A DNA stretch of 20,894 bases from an uncultured Actinomycetes bacterium (GCA_945957335.1 CAMFLJ010000019.1:1-20894); one strand, 5' to 3'; shown: positions 1-7,533, counted from the first letter of the stretch. Made by a program: numbers and translations. The notes: generated from the sequence alone by a model not told the origin.

Positions 1-2
1 CC

Positions 3-245
3 ATGGTGCAGGTCGCCCGGTGGGGGTGGCATCGCCTCGACCGGGTCGTCGCCGTGGCCGCGGCCGTCGGGGTCGTGGTGGCCGCGGTCGTCTTCCGGCA
101 GACCTGGGGCTCGTCGTACTACGGGATCGTCGAGAGGGTGCTGCTGGGGGTGGCGCTGGCCTGGGTGGTGTGGCTCTGCGTCCGCCTGCTCCGCTGGCCT
201 CCCGGCGCGCTCGACCGGGCCTCGGAGCCGTCGGGCCGCCGGTAG
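3..245 (+). CDS. Membrane protein, probable C-terminal fragment cut by the window edge
   Basis: An open frame of 80 residues ends at a TAG (243-245). It shows two hydrophobic helices, about residues 13-31 and 46-63, joined by a short loop containing RQTWGSSYYGIVERV, and ends in an Arg/Pro-rich tail. An aromatic loop plus a last helix ending in LCVRLLRW is reminiscent of the last helices of DUF998-type multi-spanning proteins, but that is an impression from memory. The ATG at 3-5 lies at the very edge with no room for a ribosome binding site, so the gene most likely begins upstream and only its 3' end is present. The function is unknown. It is on the same strand as the oxidoreductase that follows 48 bases later. 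Confidence 0.5.
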   Translation: MVQVARWGWHRLDRVVAVAAAVGVVVAAVVFRQTWGSSYYGIVERVLLGVALAWVVWLCVRLLRWPPGALDRASEPSGRR

Positions 246-281
246 GGTCGGAGCCACTCGCGGCCGGCGCCGCGCCGCACC

Positions 282-287
282 GGGGGG
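282..287 (+). promoter_or_regulatory. G-rich ribosome binding site of the LLM oxidoreductase
   Basis: A run of six G followed by ATCACG lies directly before the ATG at 294. It can pair with the anti-Shine-Dalgarno sequence using one G-U wobble and fixes the start at 294. The same G5-6 type of site recurs before several genes in this window. Confidence 0.5.
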
Positions 288-293
288 ATCACG

Positions 294-1190
294 ATGGGCA
301 TCGACTTCTGGCACACGACCGCGTGGATGGACCCGAGCGCGTACACGGGCCTGGCCCGGGCGTGCGAGGACGCCGGCTTCCACGGCGTGCTCGTCTCCGA
401 CCACGTCCTGTTCCCGACCGAGCTCGAGTCGGCCTACCCGTACGCGGTCGACGGCCAGCCAGGCTGGACCCCGGCGACGCCCTGGACCGACCCGTGGGTG
501 GCCATGGCCGCGATGGCAGCGGTCACCGAGCGGCTGCGGTTCGCCCACAACATCTACGTCTTCCCCCTGCGCCACCCCGTCGAGGTCGCCAAGCTCGCCG
601 GGTCGGTGGCGGCGCTCTCGGGTGGGCGCATCGCCCTCGGAGCCGGCGTCGGGTGGATGGCCGAGGAGTTCGAGATCCTCGGCGAGGACTTCCGCACCCG
701 CGGCGCCCGCACCGACGAGGGGCTCGAGGTCTGCCGCAAGCTCTGGACGGGCGAGCCCGTCTCCCACGACGGCCGCTTCTACAGCTTCCCCACCTCGACC
801 ATGTCACCGGCCGCGCCCGGCGGAACCGTCCCGGTGCTCATCGGTGGGCACTCCGACGCCGCTCTCCGGCGGGCCGCCCGCAACGACGGCTGGATCGGCA
901 ACGCCTACCCGGTGGCCGAGGCCGAGCAGGTGCTCGACCGGCTCGAGGCCGTGCTGGCCGCCGAGGGCCGTCGTCTCGGCGACGACGACTTCGAGGCGAT
1001 CCTCGGGCTCTACACCCGCGATCCTGCCGACTTCGTCCGCTTCGCCGAGCGCGGGGTCAAGGGCTTCCTGGCCGCGCCGGCGATGCGGGCCGACGACATC
1101 CACGGCTCGGCGGCGGCCACGCCGATCGAGGAGCGGGTCGCTGCCATCACCGCCTTCGGTGAGGCCGTGATCGCCCCCCTCAGCTCCTGA
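294..1190 (+). CDS. LLM-class F420-dependent oxidoreductase (TIGR03619-like)
   Basis: This is a 298-residue protein of the bacterial luciferase-like monooxygenase superfamily (PF00296), a TIM-barrel fold that in actinobacteria usually uses coenzyme F420 rather than FMN. Recognisable blocks are the N-terminal strand MGIDFWHT, the SDHV block near residues 36-39, TPWTDPWVAMAAMAAVTERLRF (about 62-83), LSGGRIALGAGVGWMAEEFEILGEDF (about 108-133) with the family-typical GVGWM-EEF motif, and VPVLIGGHSDAALRRAAR (about 179-196). The block pattern matches the Rv2161c-type probable F420-dependent oxidoreductases. The substrate cannot be read from sequence; members act on varied hydrophobic carbonyl or ring compounds. 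Length is normal, and the start is supported by a G-rich site at 282-287. It stands alone between a membrane protein tail and a lipoprotein gene with its own promoter-like region. Confidence 0.85.
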   Translation: MGIDFWHTTAWMDPSAYTGLARACEDAGFHGVLVSDHVLFPTELESAYPYAVDGQPGWTPATPWTDPWVAMAAMAAVTERLRFAHNIYVFPLRHPVEVAKLAGSVAALSGGRIALGAGVGWMAEEFEILGEDFRTRGARTDEGLEVCRKLWTGEPVSHDGRFYSFPTSTMSPAAPGGTVPVLIGGHSDAALRRAARNDGWIGNAYPVAEAEQVLDRLEAVLAAEGRRLGDDDFEAILGLYTRDPADFVRFAERGVKGFLAAPAMRADDIHGSAAATPIEERVAAITAFGEAVIAPLSS

Positions 1191-1284
1191 CCGGCGTCCC
1201 GGGCGAACCGCCCCGCCGATCTGATCCCCTGCCCGGCTCGCCGGCCTGACCGGCGCGTCGCCGGGGATTTCCTGTGACCCCGGG

Positions 1285-1311
1285 AATAGCCCTGGCTATT
1301 TAGTGTTAAAT
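1285..1311 (+). promoter_or_regulatory. AT-rich promoter/operator island with two overlapping palindromes
   Basis: Within GC-rich surroundings this island carries AATAGCC-CT-GGCTATT (1285-1300), a perfect 7-bp inverted repeat. Overlapping it by three bases is ATTTA-GTGT-TAAAT (1298-1311), a perfect 5-bp inverted repeat. It lies 56-82 bases before the fasciclin gene start. A GGAAT at 1283-1287 followed 15 bases later by GTGTT also vaguely resembles an ECF-sigma promoter. The symmetry and AT content are seen; a role as operator or promoter is inferred. Confidence 0.4.
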
Positions 1312-1366
1312 CGCCCGACCGGCACACGACGGTCTCCCCACCCCCGATCATCCGGAGCAGAACGTC

Positions 1367-1900
1367 ATGCGCACCCGTACCACCGCGACCCTCCTCGCCG
1401 GGGTCCTCGCCCTCGGCACCGTCGGCCTCGCCGCCTGTGGCAGCGACTCCAACTCGTCGTCGGCCACGACCACCACGGCCGCCGCCGCCGAGAAGACCAC
1501 CATCGTCTCGGCCGCCGCCGCGAACCCCGACTTCTCGACCCTCGTCGAGGCCGTCAAGACCGCCGGCCTGGTCGACACCCTCAACGGCGCCGGGCCCTTC
1601 ACCGTCTTCGCCCCCACCAACGAGGCCTTCGCCAAGCTCCCGGCCGGCACCCTCGACTCGCTGACCCCCGAGCAGCTCAAGTCGATCCTGACCTACCACG
1701 TCATCGCCGGTGAGGTGATGGCCAAGGACGTCAAGGCCGGCAAGGTCAAGACCGTCAACGGCGAGGAGATCACCATCGCCGTGGTCGGCGACAAGGTCAC
1801 CATCACCGACGCCAAGGGCAACACGGTGAACGTCACCAAGACCGACATCACCACCGACAACGGCGTCATCCACGTGATCGACGGCGTGCTGATGCCGTGA
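1367..1900 (+). CDS. Fasciclin-domain (FAS1) cell-surface lipoprotein
   Basis: This is a 177-residue secreted protein with an N-terminal signal peptide (MRTRTT then a hydrophobic run) ending in a lipobox LAAC with Cys24 as the predicted lipidation site. A Ser/Thr/Ala-rich linker (about 25-42) is followed by one FAS1 domain (about 44-177). The domain shows its diagnostic blocks: TVFAPTNEAF (79-88, H1 region), the YH pair at 110-111 and NGVIHVIDGVLMP (165-177, H2 region). It resembles the MPT70/MPT83 class of actinobacterial surface proteins. FAS1 domains mediate adhesion or protein-protein contact at the cell surface; no enzyme activity is expected. The start at 1367 is supported by CGGAG about 12 bases upstream and by the complete leader. 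The upstream AT-rich palindromic island (1285-1311) and downstream GC-rich hairpins suggest a single-gene transcript. Confidence 0.9.
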   Translation: MRTRTTATLLAGVLALGTVGLAACGSDSNSSSATTTTAAAAEKTTIVSAAAANPDFSTLVEAVKTAGLVDTLNGAGPFTVFAPTNEAFAKLPAGTLDSLTPEQLKSILTYHVIAGEVMAKDVKAGKVKTVNGEEITIAVVGDKVTITDAKGNTVNVTKTDITTDNGVIHVIDGVLMP

Positions 1901-1943
1901 GGTGAGCATCGGGCCGCCGGCTCCGGCCGGTGGTGGCAGCAGC

Positions 1944-1980
1944 GCCCGTCGACGGGCCCTGGGCCCCGTGCCCGGGGCCC
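1944..1980 (+). terminator. GC-rich hairpins after the fasciclin gene
   Basis: GCCCGTCGACGGGC (1944-1957) is a perfect 14-bp palindrome. It is followed by GGGCCCCG-TGCC-CGGGGCCC (1961-1980), an 8-bp perfect stem with a 4-base loop. There is no T-run, as is common for actinobacterial hairpin terminators. The position 45-80 bases past the stop codon fits termination. Confidence 0.45.
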
Positions 1981-2075
1981 GTCCGCGTCGCTGCAGCAGT
2001 CGGCCCGAGCCGTCCCACATAGGGCCGAAGGTCGGTGGTCGCGAGGGCCGACGGGCGTTGTGCCCGGCGACCTCG

Positions 2076-2092
2076 TCTGACATATCGTCAGA
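2076..2092 (+). promoter_or_regulatory. Palindromic operator candidate overlapping the ALDH translation start region
   Basis: TCTGAC-ATATC-GTCAGA is a perfect 6-bp inverted repeat with a 5-base AT-rich centre, ending only four bases before the ATG at 2097. It occupies the place where a Shine-Dalgarno site would be, and none is visible. The layout suits a repressor operator (TetR- or GntR-like size) at a leaderless or very short-leader promoter. The repeat is seen; the role is inferred. Confidence 0.4.
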
Positions 2093-2096
2093 ACTC

Positions 2097-3569
2097 ATGG
2101 CCAACACCAGCACCACGTCGGGATATCGCCAGCTCATCGCGGGCGAGTGGGTCGACGGCAGCGACGGCACCTACGAGATCATCAACCCGGCCACCGAAGA
2201 GGTCGTGGCCGAGGCACCCGAGGCCTCGGCCGACGACGTCCGCAAGGCGGCCGCCGCTGCCGCCGAGGCCTTCCCGGCCTGGAGCCGCACCGACCCGCGA
2301 GAGCGCGCCGCCCTCCTCGAGGCCGCCGGCAAGCGCCTCGCCGAGCGCACCCCCGAGCTGATCCCGCTCGTCATCGCCGAGGCCGGCGCCACCTCCTCGG
2401 TGGGCTCGCTCATGCAGATCCCCGTGGCCATCAGCCGCTTCGACCGCTACGCCCGCGGCGCCGTGACCGACCTCACCCGCGGCTTCCCGCCCCAGCCGAT
2501 CGGCGCCACCCCGCTCGCGCCCGGCGCGCTCATGGGTGGCGTGGTCAACCGCGTGCCCGTCGGCGTCGTCGCCTGCATCTCGCCCTACAACTTCCCGACC
2601 ACGAACATGGTCGGCAAGGTCGCCCCCGCCCTCGCCGTGGGCTGCACGGTGGTCATGAAGCCGGCACCGCAGGACCCGCTCTGCGTGATCGAGCTGGCCA
2701 AGATCTTCGACGAGGTCGGCTTCCCGCCCGGCGTGGTCAACATCGTCACCGGCGCCAAGGCCGAGGTCGGCGCCGTGCTCGTCGACGACGACAACGTCGA
2801 CATGGTGAGCTTCACCGGCTCCACCCAGGTCGGTATCAAGATCGTCGAGGCCGGGGCCCGCACGATGAAGCGCCAGCTCCAGGAGCTCGGCGGCAAGGGC
2901 GCCTGCGTGGTCACCGAGGACGCCGACATGGACAAGGTCGTCACCGGCGTGGCGTCGGTGTGGGCCTTCCACTCCGGCCAGATCTGCACCGCCCCCACCC
3001 GGGTCATCGTCCACCGCAGCCGCTACGACGAGCTCGTGTCCCGCCTGGCCGTGGCGGCCCAGGGCCTGAAGGTGGGCGACCCCCTCGCGGCCGACACGGT
3101 CGTGGGCCCGGTGATCTCCGGGGTGCAGCGCGACCGCATCATCGGCCACATCGAGAACGGCGTGAAGGAAGGGGCCGAGCTGGTGGTCGACGGCCGCGAC
3201 CACGGCATGGACAAGGGCTTCTACGTGGGCCCGACCCTGCTCGCCGGCTGCGACAACGGCATGAGCCCGGTGCGCGAGGAGATCTTCGGCCCGGTCGTGG
3301 TGGTCATCCCCTTCGACGACGAGGACGAGGCGATCCGCATCGCCAACGACAGCGACTACGGCCTCATGTCCTACGTCTTCTGCGAGGACGGCGCCCGCGC
3401 CTACGAGCTGGCCACCCGCATCCGCTCCGGAGCGATCGGGATCAACACCGCCCAGCGCCACCACGAGGTCGCCTTCGGCGGCTTCAAGCTGTCGGGCATC
3501 GGCCGCGACGGCGGCGACTACGGCCTCGAGGCCTACACCGAGCTGCAGTCGGTGGTCTGGCCCGCCTGA
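2097..3569 (+). CDS. Aldehyde dehydrogenase (NAD(P)+-dependent, ALDH superfamily)
   Basis: This is a 490-residue enzyme of PF00171 that oxidises an aldehyde to the carboxylate. Catalytic features are present: ISPYNFPT near the N160s loop, KPAPQDP (cofactor binding), FTGSTQVG, the general base Glu263 in LQELGGKG, and the nucleophile Cys297 in GQICTAPTR, with the usual 34-residue spacing, then EEIFGPV and a C-terminal FGGFKLSGIGRDGG. Length is typical. The open frame extends 65 codons further upstream (to 1902), but that extension is Arg/Pro-rich and unlike the family; the family N-terminus (YRQLIAGEWVDGSDGTYEIINPATEE) begins just after the ATG at 2097. No Shine-Dalgarno is visible, and a 17-bp palindrome sits immediately upstream. 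The substrate is unknown; with the alcohol dehydrogenase that follows it could oxidise an alcohol to an acid. Confidence 0.93.
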   Translation: MANTSTTSGYRQLIAGEWVDGSDGTYEIINPATEEVVAEAPEASADDVRKAAAAAAEAFPAWSRTDPRERAALLEAAGKRLAERTPELIPLVIAEAGATSSVGSLMQIPVAISRFDRYARGAVTDLTRGFPPQPIGATPLAPGALMGGVVNRVPVGVVACISPYNFPTTNMVGKVAPALAVGCTVVMKPAPQDPLCVIELAKIFDEVGFPPGVVNIVTGAKAEVGAVLVDDDNVDMVSFTGSTQVGIKIVEAGARTMKRQLQELGGKGACVVTEDADMDKVVTGVASVWAFHSGQICTAPTRVIVHRSRYDELVSRLAVAAQGLKVGDPLAADTVVGPVISGVQRDRIIGHIENGVKEGAELVVDGRDHGMDKGFYVGPTLLAGCDNGMSPVREEIFGPVVVVIPFDDEDEAIRIANDSDYGLMSYVFCEDGARAYELATRIRSGAIGINTAQRHHEVAFGGFKLSGIGRDGGDYGLEAYTELQSVVWPA

Positions 3570-3584
3570 GGGCGCGGACCGACT

Positions 3585-3622
3585 CCCACGGGGCCGCCGG
3601 CGGAGCCCGCGGCGCGCGTGGG
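3585..3622 (+). terminator. Weak GC-rich stem-loop between ALDH and ADH
   Basis: CCCACG (3585-3590) pairs with CGTGGG (3617-3622) around an inner 10-base palindrome CCGCCGGCGG (3594-3603). It is plausible as a weak terminator or pause site after the aldehyde dehydrogenase, but the stem is short and the loop long. Confidence 0.25.
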
Positions 3623-3701
3623 CCAGACTGCAGGGCACACTCAACGGATACGCACTCGTCGCGCCGCACCCCGGCGTGGCGCTCATCTCCCAGGGGGGAC
3701 C

Positions 3702-4811
3702 ATGAAGGGCATCGTGTACACGGGCGAGAAGGGCGCCGAGGTGCTGGACGGCATCGAGGTCCGCGATCCCGGTCCCGGCGAGGTGATCGTCAAGATCATG
3801 GCGGCCGGCGTCTGCCACTCCGACATCACCGCGGCGGCCGGCATGTTCAACTGGCCGGCCCCCGCCGTGCTGGGCCACGAGGGCGCCGGCATCGTCGAGC
3901 AGGTCGGCACCGGCGTCACCAACGTGGTCGTCGGCGACCACGTCATCATCTCCACCCTCGCGGCGTGCGGCATGTGCAAGGCGTGCGGCGCCGGCAAGCC
4001 CACGCGCTGCCGCCAGACGCTCGGCAACATGGCCACGCCCTTCACCCTCAACGGTGACGAGTGCTGGAACTTCGCCGGCGCGTCGGTGTTCACCGAGCGC
4101 ACGGTCGTGAAGGCCATCCAGGCCGTCGCCATCCCCAAGGACGTGCCGTTCACCTCGGCGTGCCTCGTGGGCTGCGGCGTCATGACCGGCGCCGGCGCGG
4201 TGATGTACCGCTCCAACGTCGAGGTCGGCCAGACCGCCGTGGTCTACGGCTGCGGCGGCGTGGGCCTCAACGCCATCCAGGCGCTGCGCGTGCGCCGGGC
4301 GAGCCGCATCATCGCCATCGACGTCGACCCGCAGAAGGAGGAGCTGGCCCGCCAGTTCGGTGCCACCGACTTCCTCAACGGTCGCAGCGACGACATCGTC
4401 GACCAGGTCCGCACCCTCGTCCCCTACAAGGAGGGCGAGCTCTACGGCCCGTTCGGCGCCGGCGGCGTCGACTGGGTCTACGACGTCGTGGCCCGGCCCG
4501 AGATCACGCTGAACGCCCTGAAGATGCTCGACTGGGGCGGCAACGTCGTCATCATCGGAACCCCCGGCGGTGACGCCAAGTTCGAGCTGCCCTACCAGGA
4601 CTTCACCCAGAACGAGCGTGGCGTGATCGGCGTGCGGGCCGGCTCCTACAGCCCCCACGTCCACATGCCCCAGATCATCGACCTCTACCGCCGGGGCGAG
4701 TTCATGCTCGACGAGCTGGTCACCAACACCTACCCGCTCGAGGGCTTCCACGACGCGGTCCACGACATGGAGAGCGGCGGCGTCGCCCGCGGCGTGCTCA
4801 CCTTCGACTGA
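3702..4811 (+). CDS. Zinc-dependent alcohol dehydrogenase (MDR superfamily, class III-like)
   Basis: This 369-residue medium-chain dehydrogenase oxidises alcohols with NAD+. Catalytic zinc ligands are Cys38 (GVCHSD), His59-Glu60 (GHEG) and Cys158 (VGCGV). The structural zinc site is complete, with Cys89, Cys92, Cys95 and Cys103 in CGMCKACGAGKPTRC. The Rossmann motif GCGGVG is at 183-188, and Asp207 at the end of the second strand (IIAIDVD) argues for NAD rather than NADP. Overall form is class III/AdhD-like. Some actinobacterial relatives use mycothiol or NDMA as partner, which cannot be decided here. The start at 3702 follows a G6-A ribosome binding site; an in-frame ATG at 3618 adds 28 Arg-rich residues outside the family and is not preferred. 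It is placed 132 bases after the aldehyde dehydrogenase on the same strand, so coupled alcohol-to-acid oxidation is plausible. Confidence 0.92.
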   Translation: MKGIVYTGEKGAEVLDGIEVRDPGPGEVIVKIMAAGVCHSDITAAAGMFNWPAPAVLGHEGAGIVEQVGTGVTNVVVGDHVIISTLAACGMCKACGAGKPTRCRQTLGNMATPFTLNGDECWNFAGASVFTERTVVKAIQAVAIPKDVPFTSACLVGCGVMTGAGAVMYRSNVEVGQTAVVYGCGGVGLNAIQALRVRRASRIIAIDVDPQKEELARQFGATDFLNGRSDDIVDQVRTLVPYKEGELYGPFGAGGVDWVYDVVARPEITLNALKMLDWGGNVVIIGTPGGDAKFELPYQDFTQNERGVIGVRAGSYSPHVHMPQIIDLYRRGEFMLDELVTNTYPLEGFHDAVHDMESGGVARGVLTFD

Positions 4812-4847
4812 CCCGTCGGGCCCACCACACCTGGCTCGAACCGCGTC

Positions 4848-4873
4848 GCGGCCGGCGCTCCTGCGCCGGCCGC
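4848..4873 (+). terminator. Hairpin terminator after the alcohol dehydrogenase
   Basis: GCGGCCGGCGC-TCCT-GCGCCGGCCGC is a perfect 11-bp stem with a 4-base loop, 36 bases past the stop codon. It has no T-tract, but a pyrimidine-rich stretch (C/T only, about 4885-4905) follows downstream. Confidence 0.7.
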
Positions 4874-4921
4874 TCCGCGCTCACCCCTCTCCACCTTCCC
4901 CCCCCCGCACCCCTGATCATC

Positions 4922-4926
4922 GGAGG
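4922..4926 (+). promoter_or_regulatory. Canonical Shine-Dalgarno of the cyclase-family gene
   Basis: GGAGG lies six bases before the ATG at 4933. It is one of the few canonical sites in this window and fixes the start. Confidence 0.6.
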
Positions 4927-4932
4927 CCCCCC

Positions 4933-5859
4933 ATGCCACTCACCCCCGAGTTCCACGAGCTCGCCGCCAAGGTCCGCAACTGGGGCCGCTGGGGCGACGA
5001 CGACCGCATCGGCACGCTGAACCTCATCGACGACGAGGCCCGCCGCCGGGCCGCGGCGTCGGTCAAGAGCGGCCGGGCGCTGTCGCTGGCGATCCCGCTC
5101 TCGATCAACGGCCCGCAGATGGGCTTCATCGGCAAGCGCCAGAACCCGCTCCACACGATGCTGGAGATCAACGACCCGAGCATCCTCGACCCCGAGGGCC
5201 CGCGCTTCAGCGACGACATGATCGTGCTGACGCTGCAGGCGGCCACCCACTGGGACGGCCTGGCCCACGCGAGCTACGACGACAAGCTCTACAACGGCTA
5301 CCCCGCCGACTCGATCAACGCGCTGGGCTCGACGATCCTCGGCATCGACCACGTGAAGACCCTCGTCGGCCGCGGCGTGCTGCTCGACGTGGCGCGGGCC
5401 AAGGGCGTCGACGTCCTCGAGGGCGGCTACGCGCTCACCCCCGACGACCTCGACGCCGCCGCCGAGCTGGCCAAGGTCGAGGTGCTGCCCGGCGACGTCG
5501 TGCTCATCCGCACCGGCGTCATGTCGATCCTGCACGCCGGCGACAAGCTCACCTACAACATGACCGCGCCGGGCCCGTCGCTGAAGACGGTCGAGTGGTT
5601 CCGCTCCCACGACGTCGCCGCGGTGGCTGTCGACCACGGCACCTTCGAGGTGTTCCCGAGCGAGGTCGACACCATGCCGCTGCCGGTGCACCTCCTGCAC
5701 CTCGTCGACATGGGCATGACGCAGGGCCAGCACTGGGACCTCGAGGCGCTCGCCGCCGACTGCGCCGACGACGGCCAGTACTCGTTCCTGCTGTCGGCCT
5801 CGCCGGAGCCGGTCGAGATGGGTGTCGGCTCGCCCGTGAACCCCGTCGCCGTGAAGTAG
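4933..5859 (+). CDS. Cyclase family protein (PF04199, kynurenine formamidase-like hydrolase)
   Basis: This 308-residue protein belongs to the metal-dependent hydrolase fold shared by putative cyclases, bacterial KynB and isatin hydrolase. The metal-binding block is THWDGLAH (105-112), corresponding to the family's H-x-D-x-x-x-H pattern with His106, Asp108 and His112 retained. Supporting blocks are GRGVLLDVA (147-155), LPGDVVLIRTG (185-195), AVDHGTFEV (232-240) and PVHLLHLVDMGMTQGQHWDLEAL (251-273), the last two typical of the C-terminal half. At 308 residues it is longer than KynB (about 210), as in the isatin hydrolase/large cyclase branch, and the N-terminal WGDDDRIGTLNLI stretch is also typical of that branch. 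The natural substrate is not predictable; the fold generally cleaves amide or lactam/lactone-type bonds. It lies between two strong terminators, so it is probably monocistronic. Confidence 0.85.
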   Translation: MPLTPEFHELAAKVRNWGRWGDDDRIGTLNLIDDEARRRAAASVKSGRALSLAIPLSINGPQMGFIGKRQNPLHTMLEINDPSILDPEGPRFSDDMIVLTLQAATHWDGLAHASYDDKLYNGYPADSINALGSTILGIDHVKTLVGRGVLLDVARAKGVDVLEGGYALTPDDLDAAAELAKVEVLPGDVVLIRTGVMSILHAGDKLTYNMTAPGPSLKTVEWFRSHDVAAVAVDHGTFEVFPSEVDTMPLPVHLLHLVDMGMTQGQHWDLEALAADCADDGQYSFLLSASPEPVEMGVGSPVNPVAVK

Positions 5860-5910
5860 CGGCGGCGTCCTTCCCGGCCCTCGGCCGGGCATCTCACCGC
5901 ATCGAGCCCT

Positions 5911-5942
5911 CCGACGCCCGCCGCCTCCGCGGCGGGCGTCGG
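5911..5942 (+). terminator. Strong hairpin terminator after the cyclase gene
   Basis: CCGACGCCCGCCGC-CTCC-GCGGCGGGCGTCGG is a perfect 14-bp stem with a 4-base loop, 52 bases past the stop codon. It separates the left block of enzymes from the ABC importer region. Confidence 0.75.
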
Positions 5943-6030
5943 CGCGCCCGGACGGCGTCGGGAGGGGGTCGAGGTGTGCCCAACGACACAGGTGGGTGAC
6001 GAAGGTCACACATTTTCCGGCCGAGTGGAC

Positions 6031-6036
6031 TACGGT
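6031..6036 (+). promoter_or_regulatory. Candidate -10 box (TACGGT) before the first substrate-binding protein gene
   Basis: TACGGT lies 35 bases before the GTG start at 6072, just after the least GC-rich stretch of the spacer (CACATTTTCC, 6009-6018). The same TANGGT form recurs before other unit-leading genes in the window. No convincing -35 was seen, so this is tentative. Confidence 0.3.
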
Positions 6037-6071
6037 CCGCGCCGCAGGGGAGACCACCTGGGAGGGTGCGT

Positions 6072-7451
6072 GTGAAGCGATACCGATGGCTCGGTCTGCT
6101 GTTGATCCTCGGCCTGGTCGCCGCCGGGTGCAGTCGCAGCGACGACAGCGGCAACGGCGGGGGGACCACCACCACCAAGGCCGGCAGCGCAGGTTGCGAC
6201 GGCGTGGCCCTCCAGGCCACCGACACCGGCGTCACCGCCGACACGATCACGATCCAGGTGATGGCCGACACCGGCTCGCCGCTGGCGCCGGGCCTGTTCC
6301 AGGGCAACGTCGACGCGGTGAAGGGCTTCGAGAAGTACATCAACGCGAACGGCGGCCTCGGCTGTCGTCAGCTCAAGGTCGAGACCTGGGACTCCAAGCT
6401 CGACCCGACGGAGACCAAGAACGGTCAGATCAACGCCTGCCAGACCGCGCTGGCGATGGTCGGCGGCAACTCGCTGTTCAACCCCGACGTGTCGGAGATG
6501 AACACCTGCGCCGACTCCAAGGGCCAGGCCATCGGCCTCGCCAACATCGCGGCCCTGGCGAACGACATCAACGAGCAGTGCTCGAACAACTCGTTCATCA
6601 TCCAGGGCATCGCCGAGGACTGCCCGGCCAGCGGAGCGCCTCCCACCGGGAAGCGCACCCAGACCGCGCTCATCGGCCCGACGCAGTGGTACCAGCAGAA
6701 CGTCGAGCCCAACCTCGTGGGCCTCTACCTGGTGCCGGGCGACCTGCCCACCACCGTGCAGTCCGCCACCACGCAGATCGCCGCCCAGGAGAGCATCGGC
6801 GTCAAGTGGATCGGGGCGCTCAAGGTGTCGGGCCGTGACGAGCAGTCGGCCTACACCCCGAAGGTGCAGACGGCCAGCGCCAACAACGCCAACTACGTCT
6901 ACGACGGCTCCAACGACGTCGCCATGATGAAGATGCGGGCGGAGGCCAAGGCCCAGAACCTCCAGAACATCAAGGTCTGGGGCTGCTCGCTGGCCTGCTA
7001 CACGGACAAGTTCAAGGCGGCCGGCTCCGACGTCGACGGCACCTACGCCTGGATGCAGTTCATCCCGTTCGAGGAGAAGGGCTCCAACGACGAGCTCGAC
7101 AACTACCTCGCCAGCGTCGCCACCCCCGACTCCTTCGGGGCCCAGGCGTGGATGGCGGCGGTGCTCCTGCAGGACGCGGTGAACGACATCGTGCAGAAGG
7201 ACGGCCCCAACGCCATCACCCGCCAGAGCCTGCTGGCGGCCCTCAACGGGATCAGCTCCTTCGACGCCCACGGCTGGATGGGCGCCAAGGACCCGAAGGG
7301 CGGGTTCTCCGACTGCTACGTGATGTTGCAGGTCGAGAACGGCGAGTTCGTCCGGAAGTTCCCGGCCGACAAGGGGACGCTCAGCTGCGACGCGAAGTAC
7401 CTCACCCAGGTCACGATCGACCCGGCCGTCGAGGCGCAGAAGATCCAGTAG
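6072..7451 (+). CDS. Branched-chain-amino-acid-type ABC transporter substrate-binding lipoprotein, copy 1
   Basis: This is a 459-residue periplasmic binding protein of the type 1 fold (Peripla_BP_6/LivK-like) and would deliver substrate to the Liv-type permease encoded downstream. A short leader, VKRYRWLGLL then a hydrophobic run, ends at Cys20 in LVAAGCS (lipobox). A Gly/Thr/Ser-rich linker covers 21-40. The binding domain opens with GVTADTITIQVMADTGSP (53-70). Ten cysteines follow in the mature chain (42, 98, 123, 146, 170, 184, 305, 309, 415, 439), all conserved in copies 2 and 3. GTG at 6072 is chosen over GTG at 6066 because the two paralogs share GTG-AAG at the equivalent place and GGGAGG lies just upstream. 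A hairpin follows the gene, and copy 2 begins 82 bases later. The ligand is unknown; the neighbourhood suggests it need not be an amino acid. Confidence 0.9.
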   Translation: MKRYRWLGLLLILGLVAAGCSRSDDSGNGGGTTTTKAGSAGCDGVALQATDTGVTADTITIQVMADTGSPLAPGLFQGNVDAVKGFEKYINANGGLGCRQLKVETWDSKLDPTETKNGQINACQTALAMVGGNSLFNPDVSEMNTCADSKGQAIGLANIAALANDINEQCSNNSFIIQGIAEDCPASGAPPTGKRTQTALIGPTQWYQQNVEPNLVGLYLVPGDLPTTVQSATTQIAAQESIGVKWIGALKVSGRDEQSAYTPKVQTASANNANYVYDGSNDVAMMKMRAEAKAQNLQNIKVWGCSLACYTDKFKAAGSDVDGTYAWMQFIPFEEKGSNDELDNYLASVATPDSFGAQAWMAAVLLQDAVNDIVQKDGPNAITRQSLLAALNGISSFDAHGWMGAKDPKGGFSDCYVMLQVENGEFVRKFPADKGTLSCDAKYLTQVTIDPAVEAQKIQ

Positions 7452-7474
7452 CAGCGCCGGCCTCCGGGCCGTTC

Positions 7475-7498
7475 GGGAGGGGCCGCCCGGCCCCTCCC
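7475..7498 (+). terminator. Hairpin between substrate-binding protein copies 1 and 2
   Basis: GGGAGGGGCC-GCCC-GGCCCCTCCC is a perfect 10-bp stem with a 4-base loop, 23 bases past the stop of copy 1 and 35 bases before the start of copy 2. It could terminate, attenuate, or protect the 3' end of the copy 1 transcript. Confidence 0.6.
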
Positions 7499-7518
7499 AC
7501 CACCACAGACATCCAACA

Positions 7519-7524
7519 GGGGGG
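7519..7524 (+). promoter_or_regulatory. G6 ribosome binding site deciding the start of copy 2
   Basis: Six G run directly into ATG at 7525 with no spacer, which is too close for that ATG, but sit nine bases before GTG at 7534. This supports the GTG start shared by all three paralogs. Confidence 0.45.
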
Positions 7525-7533
7525 ATGCTCAGC

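Noticed and set aside
1191..1284. GCCGG-CCTGA-CCGGC stem after the LLM oxidoreductase as terminator
   Set aside because: Five base pairs in GC-rich DNA are expected by chance; no longer stem was found nearby.
1902..2096. 65-codon N-terminal extension of the aldehyde dehydrogenase
   Set aside because: The residues are Arg/Pro/Gly-rich and unlike the family, and the DNA contains the fasciclin terminator hairpins and the palindrome. The family N-terminus begins just after ATG 2097.
2088..4763. Very long minus-strand frame (891 residues) opposite the aldehyde and alcohol dehydrogenases
   Set aside because: It lies antisense to two clear enzymes, and its composition (Asp/Val/Gly/His/Ala repeats) is what GC-rich codons give in the complementary frame. 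No domain is recognisable.
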